A DNA stretch of 26,009 bases from Bacillota bacterium (GCA_023399095.1 JAEWQS010000014.1:1-26009); one strand, 5' to 3'; shown: positions 8,799 to 17,860, numbered from the stretch's first letter. Notes: generated by a model not told the origin, from the sequence alone. Numbers and translations are program-made.

Positions 8799-8803
8799 GG
8801 ATT

Positions 8804-8823
8804 ACAATATACTGGCATATTGT
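8804..8823. terminator. Hairpin after the ATPase gene
   Basis: ACAATAT (8804-8810) and ATATTGT (8817-8823) form a 7-bp A+T-rich stem with a 6-nt loop, 6 nt beyond the ATPase stop and between convergent genes. There is no T-run, so it is a weak terminator candidate. Confidence 0.3.
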
Positions 8824-8847
8824 CCCCCAGGCGACATACCTATAGTT
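8823..8847. repeat. 25-bp intergenic repeat, copy 1
   Basis: This matches 17996-18020 in the same orientation at 23 of 25 positions; both differences are A/G transitions. It starts TCCCCCAGGCG and ends CCTATAGTT. The sequence context outside the 25 bp is unrelated. The two copies flank the 9.1-kb surface-protein cluster. Confidence 0.8.
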
Positions 8848-8859
8848 TCTAATAGTCGA

Positions 8860-9444
8860 TTATGCAAGAGATTTGGTTCTATCCTTGATTATCGCTTCCA
8901 CTTGCGCATAGTTTTCTGGTGTGCAAAACACGGCTATCTTCTCCATGTATCCTCCTCGTATGAGGATCGTATGCCTTTTGTAGTCATACTTTACCTTGCG
9001 GATACTTTTCCACCTCAGGCGCATGACCTGCCTTGACTGTGCAATCATTCCCGTGCCCATGGCAGTGAGGTTGCCAGACATCGCGCCCAGAGCAATTAGT
9101 AGTCCATTGATAATTCGGCTGCGTTTGGCGTGCTTCACCTGCGTGTAGTTGACGATTCCCGTCTCGTCTACGATAAAGCCGGGAGCGTATTTGCCGCCAT
9201 AGACGATCATGATCAGCAGAAAGGTCAATATGAACAGCAGTGCGATGAGCCCCAGCGCGAATTTGGCATCCGTGCCAAAGATATCGCCTCCGGCCGTGAT
9301 GATAATGACCATGATCACGATACCGAATGGCAGACCGATGGCAAGAGCCAGCCCTTTTAGTACAAATCGGTTTCTAAATATCGGCACATATATTTCCCAT
9401 TGCAATCTATTCATAATTGTTTCTATTCGATGCTTCTGTATCAT
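8860..9444 (-). CDS. Two-TM membrane protein with C-terminal beta-rich (PH-like?) domain
   Basis: A 194-residue protein that I do not recognise as a named family. Its ATG overlaps the stop of the giant upstream gene (ATGA), and AGGAAGGA lies just before it, so translation is coupled. Two strongly hydrophobic helices span about 31-52 and 62-84. A beta-rich region (about 88-190) follows with a short Ala/Gly/Met helix in the middle (LLIALGAMSGNLTAMG) and a strand pattern LRWKSIRKVKYDY...HTILIRGG. This 2-TM plus beta-sheet layout resembles YcxB/PH-like bacterial membrane proteins, a weak assignment. A similar layout is seen in the protein at 15745-16275 at the other end of the cluster. Confidence 0.75.
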   Translation of the reverse strand: MIQKHRIETIMNRLQWEIYVPIFRNRFVLKGLALAIGLPFGIVIMVIIITAGGDIFGTDAKFALGLIALLFILTFLLIMIVYGGKYAPGFIVDETGIVNYTQVKHAKRSRIINGLLIALGAMSGNLTAMGTGMIAQSRQVMRLRWKSIRKVKYDYKRHTILIRGGYMEKIAVFCTPENYAQVEAIIKDRTKSLA

Positions 9445-12400
9445 AGTCCTTCCTGATCATTATTCCAATAGACGACCTCCACCATCGGGCAAGTCATCGT
9501 CAGACCGTCCGCATCCACATATTCGTATGTGCCGGCGATGACACCCCACACGTTGATCCAGTCGTCCCAAGTCATTTTAGTCTCATCCGTACCATAGCGG
9601 TAGACCAGACAGACCGGGTAGCTGTTGTCGCCCATGTGCCCGATGACGATCGTCCCATTGGCAGTCTGCTCGCCCATCGCGACGGGGAAGCCCCAGACCG
9701 CGACCGGATAACCGAACGTGTTGTCTTCGGCCATGCAGCCGTCATACAGCATTTCATCCATGTCATCGCACTCTGGTTTGAAAGCTGCGCCTCGTGCCTG
9801 ACGGGTCTCCGCGTTTTCCACCAGCATGTCGTTTTCGAACACGCCCTCAAACAGCAGCATGCCGCTGCTGGTATATAACGTACCCTGACCGTGCAGTTTG
9901 CCACCCGCGCACATGCCCTTGTAGCGCAATATACCGTCATCCATGATCTCGCAATAGCCGTCCATCAGACCGCTTATAAAACTGCCCGTAAAGACGAAGT
10001 CATCTTGCGTCATGACCCCCTGACCGGTGATCTCACCGTTTTGCCACTGTCCTTCATAGATCCAGTTTGCGCCGGTGTCGCTGCTGACCATTTGAAAGCT
10101 GCCATAGCCATTTGGTACACCATCACTGTTGACTTCGCCAGTGTAGACGCCCTCGCCGCTGTCGTAGGCCATGCTGACAGTGATGGTTTGTGCGCTGACC
10201 ATTTCGGCAGCTTGTGTTGGTGACGGTTGCGATGCCGTCACGGCCGGGACGTCGGCGCTATCCCATACATTCTCGTCCACCAGCGTCATAAAGAAGTCGA
10301 ACACCGCGTGTTTCTCGGGGTGGATATATTGCCCAAGGCCCGCGAAACCGCCGCGATCTTCATCGTACTCCACCGATATGGACACGTCGCAAGACTCCCA
10401 CTCGCCTCTGATTTCAAGGAACCGGCCCTCAAAGCCTGCACTTAAAGCCGTCGCGTCCCCGCCGTCGATACGCATTATTGCCTGCCGCCAGTTCGGTACA
10501 GGGCTACCCTCCGTGATTTTCAGCATAAACGGCTGGCTGTACCCTTCGTATACGGGATAGGTGAAGGTTTCCCAGTCGCCGCTTATCTCGGTGTATTCCA
10601 GAGTGCCCTCCCACACGCCGATCAGATCCGCTGCGTCACGTGTGGCGGCGTAGTCCACTGCTGCTGCCGGTTTTTGCGACGCCTCCGTCCAGGCTTCGTT
10701 GGTCGCGGGCATCCCCATGACCTCCGCGTTCGTCGGCTTCTGTCCGGCGAAAAATAACAGGTATATACTGCCGGCCAGCATCAACACCGCTGCTACAATG
10801 CCAATGATCAGCAGCGCGGGGGATTTTTTCGGTGACGGCGCTGGCTGCCCATAAGTGGGCACAGGTTGCGGCGCGCCGCATGTCGTACAGAACGCATTGC
10901 CCGGCGGCACGCTATGGCCGCAACGGGTGCAATACCGCGAGCCGTTATACGGAGCGGCAACCGGAATTGGGCTACGTTTCCTGCTGCGGACATGGAACAG
11001 CACGACGACAAGCGCCAAAGCGACAGCGCCCAGCGCCAGCACGATACCGATGATGATATAGACCAGCCGCCCACCTGTTTTTTCGGACGGGAAGTCTGCA
11101 ACAACGCCGCTGTCTTCATCCTTCGGCTGTGTAAAATCGATAGGCACCCTGTCGCTCAGTTCGGCAATCACCTGCTCGATACTGGCGTCGCCATTGTATC
11201 CATCAGCAAGCTGTATCAGTTCTTGGTGGCTGATTTCAGGCGCTGTAAAAACGCCGGAGGCTTCGGTGCTGCCATAGGCGGCGGATACCTGTGTCCCTTC
11301 CGGCGCGAGATCGTTTGCATATACCGTGGCTTCGGCCAGCGGCACGTCCTGACCAGTCGTGTCTGAAAAGCGCTGCTGCAAATCAGCAAGGTCCCCTTTA
11401 AATATGGTGCCGCCGCCGGGGATGCTCACCATAACTTTCCCCGTCTGTCCGCTTGCCGGCAAGCCGATCAGCACCCGGCCGTCTGCCGTGCCCATCAGTA
11501 CACGTGTCCCTGCCTCGCCGTCCGGCAGTATGTCCACCAGCACATACTCCACCGGCTCGCCAAGCAGGTAAAGATAGCTGTTTTCGGCGGGCTGTATAGT
11601 CTGGCTCACCTGTGCTGCGTCGCGGTTGCGCAGCGCATCGGTGGATTGCCCCATCACCAGTTCGCTGCGGTCAAAGTCCTGTAACGGCTTTGAAATATCG
11701 ATTTTTCCGTCCTCATACGTGGCAAACATTAGGTCGCCAAACGGTTCATCCACTACGTTCCTTGTCCCGCTACCATCGATGTCCTGATAAGGCTCATCCT
11801 CATCCCAAACTTGATTACTATTGATGTCTGTATAAGGCTCTTCCGCACTATCCCATATATTGTTCCTGTTGATATCCTGAAAGGGCTCTCCTAAATCGTA
11901 TGTCCCATTGCCGAACGGCATTTTAAACAGTCCGGAGACATAGGCATAATTTTTAAGCGTCTGTGAGCCGTTTGAATTGTGTTCGTTCAGATAGTCTTCT
12001 ATATCCTTAAAGTACTCATAAAAATTATCCTTGTCAGGATTGAGCAGACTCCAATACGAGTTGATATCATCAATCAGAAAATGTGTCTGGTACAGCAGCG
12101 AGGCGATAGCAAGCTCCTCGTGTTTTCCATTCACCTGCCAGATGTTGTATTTTTCGGGCGTGCCAAGGTCAATCCATGAAAGGATGTGCGGATTCTTATA
12201 GCCGCTGTAGAGCTGCACCGATCCGGCATAGAATGTGGCGAAGCCCTCTTTGAAGGAATCCGAGGTGCTTTCATTGAGATATCCGCCATGGTTTGTGTCG
12301 TTCACCCCCATTTTAGCGGAAGCTCTCATCGCCCCGGAATTGGTTATAAAATCAAACGCGTGACCGAACTCGTGCAATATAGTAAAACGAGATTCGTCAT

Positions 12401-13778
12401 CCTGCCTGCTGTCGCTTGACGTCAAACGCACGGTATAGTCGTTCCTATTGAAATGAGAGACCTTCAGTTCATCCGTGGGAGGCCAGCACACTTCGATGCG
12501 GAGCTTGTGTTCTTTCAGGTCATCCTCCTCGCTCAGCACAGCCGCGCCAAAGAACCACGCATCGAACGCCGCAGTATACAGCGTGCTGTAATCCTGTAGC
12601 TGTTTCAGCGCCTTCAAGTCACTGCTGTACGGAACAATGATATCCACCGCTGCCGTGTTCATGTCGATGCTCCATGCGTCACAACCCCAATCATAGAATG
12701 CCAGCAGCCGGTAGAGCGAGATGGGGTCGTTTTCCGTCGAGTTGGGATAATCATCCGGATCCACCGAAAACCATGACCCGATACAGAGACACTCGTTTTC
12801 TTTTGATTTTTCATCATGCATATCCACGAAATAGAAAACGTCGGCGGCGCCGTCATACGGCCATACGCAGGTGAGCGTACCGGTCAGCAATATGCCCACC
12901 GGGCCTTCGCTGTCTTCGGGAATCGGTATACGCAGTGAATAACGTCCCTTATGATCCGTCGCCCCTGAAATGACAATGTCGGGCTGACTGCTTTCGTTGT
13001 AGGTATCCGTCCCGTAATAGGCTTTGGCCTCCAGTTTCATCCACGGCATGGGCTTGGTTTCCGCGCTGAGCACGAGGCCGGCCAGCTCAATATAGGAAAA
13101 CTCCTTTTCAGGCTCAACCTCCACCCATCTGTAGGTGTACCTGGTGGCCAGCGTGCCCACCGATTCCGAGTTAAAATCTATTGACAATCCAACCTGTACG
13201 GAAAACGCGCCGTCTTTTGTTCCCACGGGCATGGCGAAATCAAACGTGTCATTATCCGCATACGGGGAATCGGGGCACGTTGGGAAGATCATTGTTGCTT
13301 CATATGGCGCAGATGTTCCTTCCGACTCGATATAGGCTACTGAAGATTCAAGGCCATACCCGTGCGTCGTTGTCTCAGTCGTGCCCTCGAAATAGTATCG
13401 GTATGAGAAGGATGATTGCACCTCAACCGATACGGAAATCCGTTCATTCTCTTGCGCATGCTCCGGCATCACACAGTCAAAGGACGCGCCGACCGATCCA
13501 GATGCCTTCTCGCTCTGATCGTTGCCCAAGGTATAATAATGCGTCCAATCCATCGCGAAGCTGTTACGCTCATACCGGTATGTCCTTGTGTCCGTCACAT
13601 CCCAATCGACGTCCCCCATCGGAGTGACGTCGTGATTATAGTAATCCTCGCAGGTGATATCCTCGACTCGCTCCAGCACCCATTCGCCGGACGGCTCCTG
13701 CTGTGCGCGGGCCGTCGCGAATGGCGTCAATCCAGATGCCAGTAATACCAAAATCAATATCGCAAACGGCTTTTTCAT
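9441..13778 (-). CDS. Giant exported metallopeptidase / zinc-ribbon / MORN-repeat fusion protein
   Basis: A 1445-residue protein. ATG at 13778 is chosen because GGAG precedes it and MKKPFAILILVLL opens a signal peptide (cleavage near residue 26). Domains in order: beta-rich ectodomain (about 30-320); gluzincin-like peptidase with HEFGH at 469-473 and a likely third zinc ligand Glu511 in KEGFATFYAG; three acidic calcium-loop repeats (D-I-N-x-N-x-x-W-D, about 630-682); a second ectodomain (about 690-900); TM1 (about 906-928) ended by RSRKR; a four-cysteine zinc ribbon (YCTRCG...FCTTCG, about 949-968); TM2 (about 988-1011); a beta domain starting LIGVWEG (about 1053-1165); about five MORN repeats (1211-1320); a final domain. 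By charge the ribbon is cytoplasmic and both large ends are external. It looks like a secreted protease joined to a complete ribbon-TM-MORN protein. Confidence 0.88.
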   Translation of the reverse strand: MKKPFAILILVLLASGLTPFATARAQQEPSGEWVLERVEDITCEDYYNHDVTPMGDVDWDVTDTRTYRYERNSFAMDWTHYYTLGNDQSEKASGSVGASFDCVMPEHAQENERISVSVEVQSSFSYRYYFEGTTETTTHGYGLESSVAYIESEGTSAPYEATMIFPTCPDSPYADNDTFDFAMPVGTKDGAFSVQVGLSIDFNSESVGTLATRYTYRWVEVEPEKEFSYIELAGLVLSAETKPMPWMKLEAKAYYGTDTYNESSQPDIVISGATDHKGRYSLRIPIPEDSEGPVGILLTGTLTCVWPYDGAADVFYFVDMHDEKSKENECLCIGSWFSVDPDDYPNSTENDPISLYRLLAFYDWGCDAWSIDMNTAAVDIIVPYSSDLKALKQLQDYSTLYTAAFDAWFFGAAVLSEEDDLKEHKLRIEVCWPPTDELKVSHFNRNDYTVRLTSSDSRQDDESRFTILHEFGHAFDFITNSGAMRASAKMGVNDTNHGGYLNESTSDSFKEGFATFYAGSVQLYSGYKNPHILSWIDLGTPEKYNIWQVNGKHEELAIASLLYQTHFLIDDINSYWSLLNPDKDNFYEYFKDIEDYLNEHNSNGSQTLKNYAYVSGLFKMPFGNGTYDLGEPFQDINRNNIWDSAEEPYTDINSNQVWDEDEPYQDIDGSGTRNVVDEPFGDLMFATYEDGKIDISKPLQDFDRSELVMGQSTDALRNRDAAQVSQTIQPAENSYLYLLGEPVEYVLVDILPDGEAGTRVLMGTADGRVLIGLPASGQTGKVMVSIPGGGTIFKGDLADLQQRFSDTTGQDVPLAEATVYANDLAPEGTQVSAAYGSTEASGVFTAPEISHQELIQLADGYNGDASIEQVIAELSDRVPIDFTQPKDEDSGVVADFPSEKTGGRLVYIIIGIVLALGAVALALVVVLFHVRSRKRSPIPVAAPYNGSRYCTRCGHSVPPGNAFCTTCGAPQPVPTYGQPAPSPKKSPALLIIGIVAAVLMLAGSIYLLFFAGQKPTNAEVMGMPATNEAWTEASQKPAAAVDYAATRDAADLIGVWEGTLEYTEISGDWETFTYPVYEGYSQPFMLKITEGSPVPNWRQAIMRIDGGDATALSAGFEGRFLEIRGEWESCDVSISVEYDEDRGGFAGLGQYIHPEKHAVFDFFMTLVDENVWDSADVPAVTASQPSPTQAAEMVSAQTITVSMAYDSGEGVYTGEVNSDGVPNGYGSFQMVSSDTGANWIYEGQWQNGEITGQGVMTQDDFVFTGSFISGLMDGYCEIMDDGILRYKGMCAGGKLHGQGTLYTSSGMLLFEGVFENDMLVENAETRQARGAAFKPECDDMDEMLYDGCMAEDNTFGYPVAVWGFPVAMGEQTANGTIVIGHMGDNSYPVCLVYRYGTDETKMTWDDWINVWGVIAGTYEYVDADGLTMTCPMVEVVYWNNDQEGL
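11689..11889 (-). repeat. Calcium-loop (EF-like) repeats within the giant protein
   Basis: This stretch spans three tandem copies of an E-P-[FY]-x-D-I-[ND]-x-[NS] pattern with W-D-x-[AD]-E between them. The nucleotide copies are partly conserved, for example around 11770-11790, 11820-11840 and 11870-11890. Such D/N-rich loops in exported proteins usually bind calcium. Confidence 0.6.
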
Positions 13779-13941
13779 CTTCACTCTCCATATCATACAT
13801 TTCATTAAGAAACCTCACTTGATATCACAAGGACAGTATTACTATTTCAGCAGCGGACATTTGCAGGAAACAGGATTCGTCATTGATCTCGCAAAGCGTG
13901 GCGCAGGCGCCGCAAGGAATAAACCTATCGCTCGTCTTATC

Positions 13942-13969
13942 AATAAATTAGCGGCATCGGCTATTTATT
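13942..13969. other. Hairpin in the 199-nt gap inside the minus-strand cluster
   Basis: AATAAAT and AGC (13942-13952, one bulged T) pair with GCT and ATTTATT (13960-13969), with a 7-nt loop. It lies just after the 583-residue lipoprotein gene. There is no T-run, so it may reduce read-through or mark an mRNA processing point between the two halves of the cluster. Confidence 0.35.
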
Positions 13970-13977
13970 CAGAAGGC

Positions 13978-15729
13978 TCACTTTTGTGCCGTCCAAGCAT
14001 AAGAGGCAAAGTTAACGCCCATCATGGAACAGTGCATTACCCCGCTAATCGTAATCTGGCTCCCGCTTCTGCTTACGTCTCCCTTAAACACACAGGACAC
14101 CGCATAACCATCCTCCTTCATCGTCACGGAAAATGTAACAGTATTGCCTGCGCATTGCGCCTCGCCGTCAAAGCCAAACACGTTCACTGTACCCGTACCC
14201 GATTCGTTGAGTTGCAGCGTTACCGGCAGGCTGTCGTCAGCCTCCACGTCGTCTGCGACATATTGCAGCATCGCGCTCCCGCTATAAGTGCCGGCCATTT
14301 CCTGCGCTAAAATGGACCCCGTGGCAGAATCCTGTTGCTCTCCGGTTAGGGACCCTTCTTCTTGGTCAGAAGGAACTGTCTCTTGAGGTAGTGGACTTTG
14401 TTGCCCCTCCTCCTGAGAGCTGGCAAAGATTCGAGCGATTAGTTCTTGCATTTTTATGAGAGCCGCCTCGGAATCGATGGTATTGGCCATTATCAGCTCC
14501 GACAGAGAAACGCCTTCCTCTTTGGGGAACATCAATTTCATTCCTTCCAGCGTCTTTTCGACATCCGGGATGTTTTCACCCATCAGTTCAATGAGCCGTG
14601 CCAATACCAAAGAGTTCCCTTTTTTAGTGGTTTCCACCGCAATTCCAGTAATTTTCCCTGGATAACACCACTCCATCATCGCTTCGCCTAAGAAAGCGAC
14701 CTGTTCAACTGCAGAACTTGGATCCATGGTAACAAGACTCATAACCGTCGAAACCGGGCCGATCACATCCCCGGCTTTTTTAAAATCCACGGTTACCTGA
14801 TGATCTTCGCCCAATATGATGGAGCTGGTGGTTTTTCCGACGTCTACTATGCAGTCCACGCCGCCTACGATTACGGCTCCCGCTACCGGCACAGACATGC
14901 TGCTGCCCGCCAGCGCGGTCAGGGTTCCGCCCCCGGTGGCGACTGTCGCACCAATGAAAAGCCCCACCTTGCTGCCTGTCTTATACCCTTCCACGATATT
15001 GATGCTGCGGGTATATGCGCCCACCTCAGCCTGCGCCTCCTCAAGATCCGCTGTATTGTGCATAATCTTTTGCGCCATCTCCATTTGTTCCCAGGCGGTT
15101 TTTGCATCTGTGCCCAGCTGCTGTGCTAGCTGCCTCAGACGATCTGCACCTTGCAGCGCGTCATATTGCTTAGACAAGTTCTCCGCCCAGGTTTGCCGGT
15201 CGATCACTTCACCGTCAGCGTGGGCAAGAGGAATCACTGATAAATTCGGCCCCGCTTTCGCAGCAAGTGTCGAAAATTGCCCCTGCGGCTGAATGTAAGT
15301 CGCCGTCTGATTGACAGCCGATGCCTCCAGCAACAGAACGGCCTGATTGGTAATACTTACAGCCCCGGATGTGAGCGTATCTGCCATTTCCCAAATGGAA
15401 ACAAGCTCATCCATCATGCTTTCAAACGCTCCGTCTGGTATGGATTCAAAATCCGCCGCGATGAGTTCTTCGGTTTTCAGCCGGGCATAGATGTAATACC
15501 GCAAGGCAAGAGCAGTAGCTTCGTTTACAATTTGCAGTGTTTCTGGCCCCGCTTCCCGCTCTACCACTACAGGTTGTATTTCATCCGCTTCATCCGCCGC
15601 CACTTCTGTCGGGGCCGTTTTCTGCCCCGTACAGGCGCAAAGGCCAATAAGCATGGTCCCGACCAGAATTGCAACCAGAAAACGCCTGACTGTTTTTGAG
15701 ATGCGTCTTTGATAAAGACTGTTTTTCAT
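13978..15729 (-). CDS. Lipoprotein of unknown function with Gly-rich hydrophobic segment
   Basis: A 583-residue protein; GGGAGGG lies 8 nt before its ATG. Residues 17-33 form a lipoprotein signal, most likely lipidated at Cys33 (LCAC). Residues 60-245 are mainly helical and rich in Glu/Gln/Ala. Residues 252-300 are glycine-rich and hydrophobic (GLFIGATVATGGGTLTALAG), unusual for an external protein and reminiscent of pore-forming or membrane-inserting hairpins. After another helical part, a Glu/Gln/Ser linker (about 437-472) leads to a beta-rich C-terminal domain (475-583) opening GTYSGSA. That opening resembles LIGVWEG in the giant protein downstream. The family is not recognised. It starts 15 nt after the stop of the upstream 2-TM protein. 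Confidence 0.8.
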   Translation of the reverse strand: MKNSLYQRRISKTVRRFLVAILVGTMLIGLCACTGQKTAPTEVAADEADEIQPVVVEREAGPETLQIVNEATALALRYYIYARLKTEELIAADFESIPDGAFESMMDELVSIWEMADTLTSGAVSITNQAVLLLEASAVNQTATYIQPQGQFSTLAAKAGPNLSVIPLAHADGEVIDRQTWAENLSKQYDALQGADRLRQLAQQLGTDAKTAWEQMEMAQKIMHNTADLEEAQAEVGAYTRSINIVEGYKTGSKVGLFIGATVATGGGTLTALAGSSMSVPVAGAVIVGGVDCIVDVGKTTSSIILGEDHQVTVDFKKAGDVIGPVSTVMSLVTMDPSSAVEQVAFLGEAMMEWCYPGKITGIAVETTKKGNSLVLARLIELMGENIPDVEKTLEGMKLMFPKEEGVSLSELIMANTIDSEAALIKMQELIARIFASSQEEGQQSPLPQETVPSDQEEGSLTGEQQDSATGSILAQEMAGTYSGSAMLQYVADDVEADDSLPVTLQLNESGTGTVNVFGFDGEAQCAGNTVTFSVTMKEDGYAVSCVFKGDVSRSGSQITISGVMHCSMMGVNFASYAWTAQK

Positions 15730-15744
15730 CTTTATTCCCTCCCA

Positions 15745-16275
15745 TTAAGATAGAAATGCTGGTGTGATTCCGGTTTCATAACGGAATCGTTCGGAAATTT
15801 CCTCCATCGCCGCCGGATCAATTACCGGCCGCAGCAACCGAATGTTCTGTGTTTGTTTTTCCGTGCCGTAGGTAAAGGAAATGAAATCTTTCCCTATCTC
15901 CACGCCCCTCAGCCGGATACCGTCCTGGTTGAATTTGATGATTCTCTCGGCCATCAGAATACCGAAATACGAGATAACCACCTCGGTTCTATCTTGTTTC
16001 TCCGGCTGGGCCGCCTCGCCAGATATGTCGCTGATGACGGCGGTTTGGATGTGCAGAATTGGATTTTCCGTGATGAGCCGCGCTATCTTTAACTTCCCGC
16101 GCTCTCGTATCCAAAACCCCGCCGCAATTCCGCCCGCAATGACGACGATTGCCACAAGTATCTGCGCCCGGATTTCAGACGCTGCTTCTCCTAAAACAAG
16201 AAGCATAGCGCCAGTCAGTATAGAAAAGCCGGTAAAAGCCGCGAAAGCAAAACATTTTTTTCTGATTGTTCTCAA
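15745..16275 (-). CDS. Two-TM membrane protein with beta-rich C-terminal domain
   Basis: A 176-residue protein starting at a TTG codon (16275) preceded by GAGGGG at close spacing; no ATG gives a sensible N-terminus. Basic residues 2-7 (RTIRKK) precede two transmembrane helices (about 8-29 and 37-56). A short helix follows, then a beta-rich region (about 85-160) with strands such as IIKFNQDGIRL and FISFTYG. The layout parallels the 194-residue protein at the other end of the cluster and may be PH-like. It is the first gene of the probable operon running to 8860. Function is unknown. Confidence 0.72.
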   Translation of the reverse strand: MRTIRKKCFAFAAFTGFSILTGAMLLVLGEAASEIRAQILVAIVVIAGGIAAGFWIRERGKLKIARLITENPILHIQTAVISDISGEAAQPEKQDRTEVVISYFGILMAERIIKFNQDGIRLRGVEIGKDFISFTYGTEKQTQNIRLLRPVIDPAAMEEISERFRYETGITPAFLS

Positions 16276-16374
16276 ACGTACCCCTCTTTTTCCGACAGCA
16301 TTGCACCCGTCAGAAACAGTATACTAAAAGCGCAAACAAAAAAAGCCCACCCAGCCGGGTAGTTTGCACGAAAA

Positions 16375-16401
16375 AGCCCCTACCTTTTTCGGGTAGGGGC
16401 T
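16375..16401 (-). terminator. Strong rho-independent terminator of the LuxR-type gene
   Basis: A perfect 10-bp stem (AGCCCCTACC with GGTAGGGGCT) with a 7-nt loop is followed on the minus strand by TTTTT (16371-16375). It lies 14 nt after the regulator's stop and separates it from the downstream surface-protein operon. A second small stem with a T-run follows at about 16338-16357. Confidence 0.88.
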
Positions 16402-16414
16402 AAATATCAGAGTT

Positions 16415-17860
16415 CTATTCCGACAGGGTTGCATCCTCTTTTTTCAGCATGATGTCAATCAGCTCCGCGCGGCTTTGAATGTTGAATTTGGAATAGATGT
16501 TTTTCACATAATACTTGACGGTATTCTCGCTGATATATAGCTCGCCAGCAATTGTTCTGTAGGTTTTTCCCTGAAGCAGCAAAGATGCAACCTGGCTTTC
16601 CCGTTCGGAGAGGTTGCCGATCCTTGCTGCCTGGTCGAGATGGCCTGATTGCTCCTGTGCGGACAGTTCGGAAAAAGCCGAGAAATATGCATGGCCTTTA
16701 AGCATGGAGGAAAGATGCTTGTGCAGAGGAGGTAGGAGGGCAATCGTAACACAAACCACGACCAGCGCCAGAAGCGTGGGATTCGGACTGTGTATGTTTG
16801 CGGATGTGACGGCCTTGCCGACCAACCCGCCCAGCAGCACGCCCAATACGTTGGCGGAGAGGCCCACACCCAAAACTCTCGCGGGATTTTTATGCATCTC
16901 CAACATTTCACCGAGTATGCTCCACCAAAACAAATCGTATACACCAAAAGCACCAAGCATCAGCGTATTGACAGCAAGATAGGCGGCAGCGGTATAGTCA
17001 AGGCTCATAAAGCCGATAAACGAGAGCCCGAGCATTGCAATCGCCACATAAAGCAAATGAGTTCGGCTAACTTTCCGGGGAAGATTGCGCATAACGAAAA
17101 GTGCAGCAATATAAGGAATTGCCCAATACCAGCTGGTCAGCCATTCAAATCCCACAAACGCCGGGTTGACCACCTTATACATTAACCCCGAGTCAATTGT
17201 GATAACGACAATAAAGAGACATAAAAAGGCGAGCAGCCCGGTAACCTTGCTTGGTTTTTCATTTGTCAAGGATGAGTTAGAAGCCGATTGAACGCTGCCA
17301 GACGGGAGCTTCAATGCGAATAAAAACGCACCTGCCAACATCAGCATTGACAACGCAAGGCCGATATGAGGTGAGATATGGATTGCCGCCATATTGAGCA
17401 GTATCATAAGGACATTAGAAAAGATAAGCATATCGGCAACTGTTTTTATACGTTCATTTTGCGGCGTACTGCTTTTTAAAAAAAACCCCCATGCCGCTAC
17501 GCAGCTTCCGGCAAAAATTGAGCCGATTATAACAGCGATCGTCCAGAGTGTTGATGGAGGAAAAAAGAACAGAATAGACATTGCAACGAAAAATGGATAG
17601 GCACATAGGAATAGTCGCTTTGCTGCTTTTTTTGACTTGATTAAAAACCCGCTTAAAACCAACCCGGCAAATAAAAATGCAATGCCGCCAAAAATCATTA
17701 AGTCAATAGGCAGATCATATAAAGCTGCTAAGGAATAGAGTATCTGACCTTCAAAAAGAAACGACAGCATCCAAGATGAAAACAGCGAATGCACGATGAT
17801 AGACAGATTTCGTTCGTTCAGTCTTATTCGCGGCATACTGCACCAATGTTCATCTTCCAT
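16415..17860 (-). CDS. Membrane-bound LuxR-type transcriptional regulator with MFS-like N-terminus
   Basis: A 481-residue protein; AAGAGGTGA lies just before its ATG. Residues about 15-400 hold roughly twelve hydrophobic helices arranged like a major-facilitator protein. The last 70 residues are a LuxR/FixJ helix-turn-helix: LSERESQVASLLLQGKTYRT, then ISENTVKYYVKNIYSKF, then a closing amphipathic helix. This architecture is known from Eggerthella/Clostridia-type regulators in which a transporter-like domain is thought to sense a ligand; the ligand here is unknown. It has its own terminator and a TATAAT-like -10 upstream. Because it precedes the surface-protein operon on the same strand, local control of that operon is a reasonable inference. 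Confidence 0.9.
   Translation of the reverse strand: MEDEHWCSMPRIRLNERNLSIIVHSLFSSWMLSFLFEGQILYSLAALYDLPIDLMIFGGIAFLFAGLVLSGFLIKSKKAAKRLFLCAYPFFVAMSILFFFPPSTLWTIAVIIGSIFAGSCVAAWGFFLKSSTPQNERIKTVADMLIFSNVLMILLNMAAIHISPHIGLALSMLMLAGAFLFALKLPSGSVQSASNSSLTNEKPSKVTGLLAFLCLFIVVITIDSGLMYKVVNPAFVGFEWLTSWYWAIPYIAALFVMRNLPRKVSRTHLLYVAIAMLGLSFIGFMSLDYTAAAYLAVNTLMLGAFGVYDLFWWSILGEMLEMHKNPARVLGVGLSANVLGVLLGGLVGKAVTSANIHSPNPTLLALVVVCVTIALLPPLHKHLSSMLKGHAYFSAFSELSAQEQSGHLDQAARIGNLSERESQVASLLLQGKTYRTIAGELYISENTVKYYVKNIYSKFNIQSRAELIDIMLKKEDATLSE

Noticed and set aside
13895..13915. Small GGCGC-type palindrome
   Set aside because: Only a 5-bp stem with a 2-nt loop, without T-run or position relative to a promoter; likely chance.
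14816..15292. 158-codon plus-strand open frame
   Set aside because: Antisense to the lipoprotein gene, with Cys/Pro/Ser-rich composition typical of a shadow frame.
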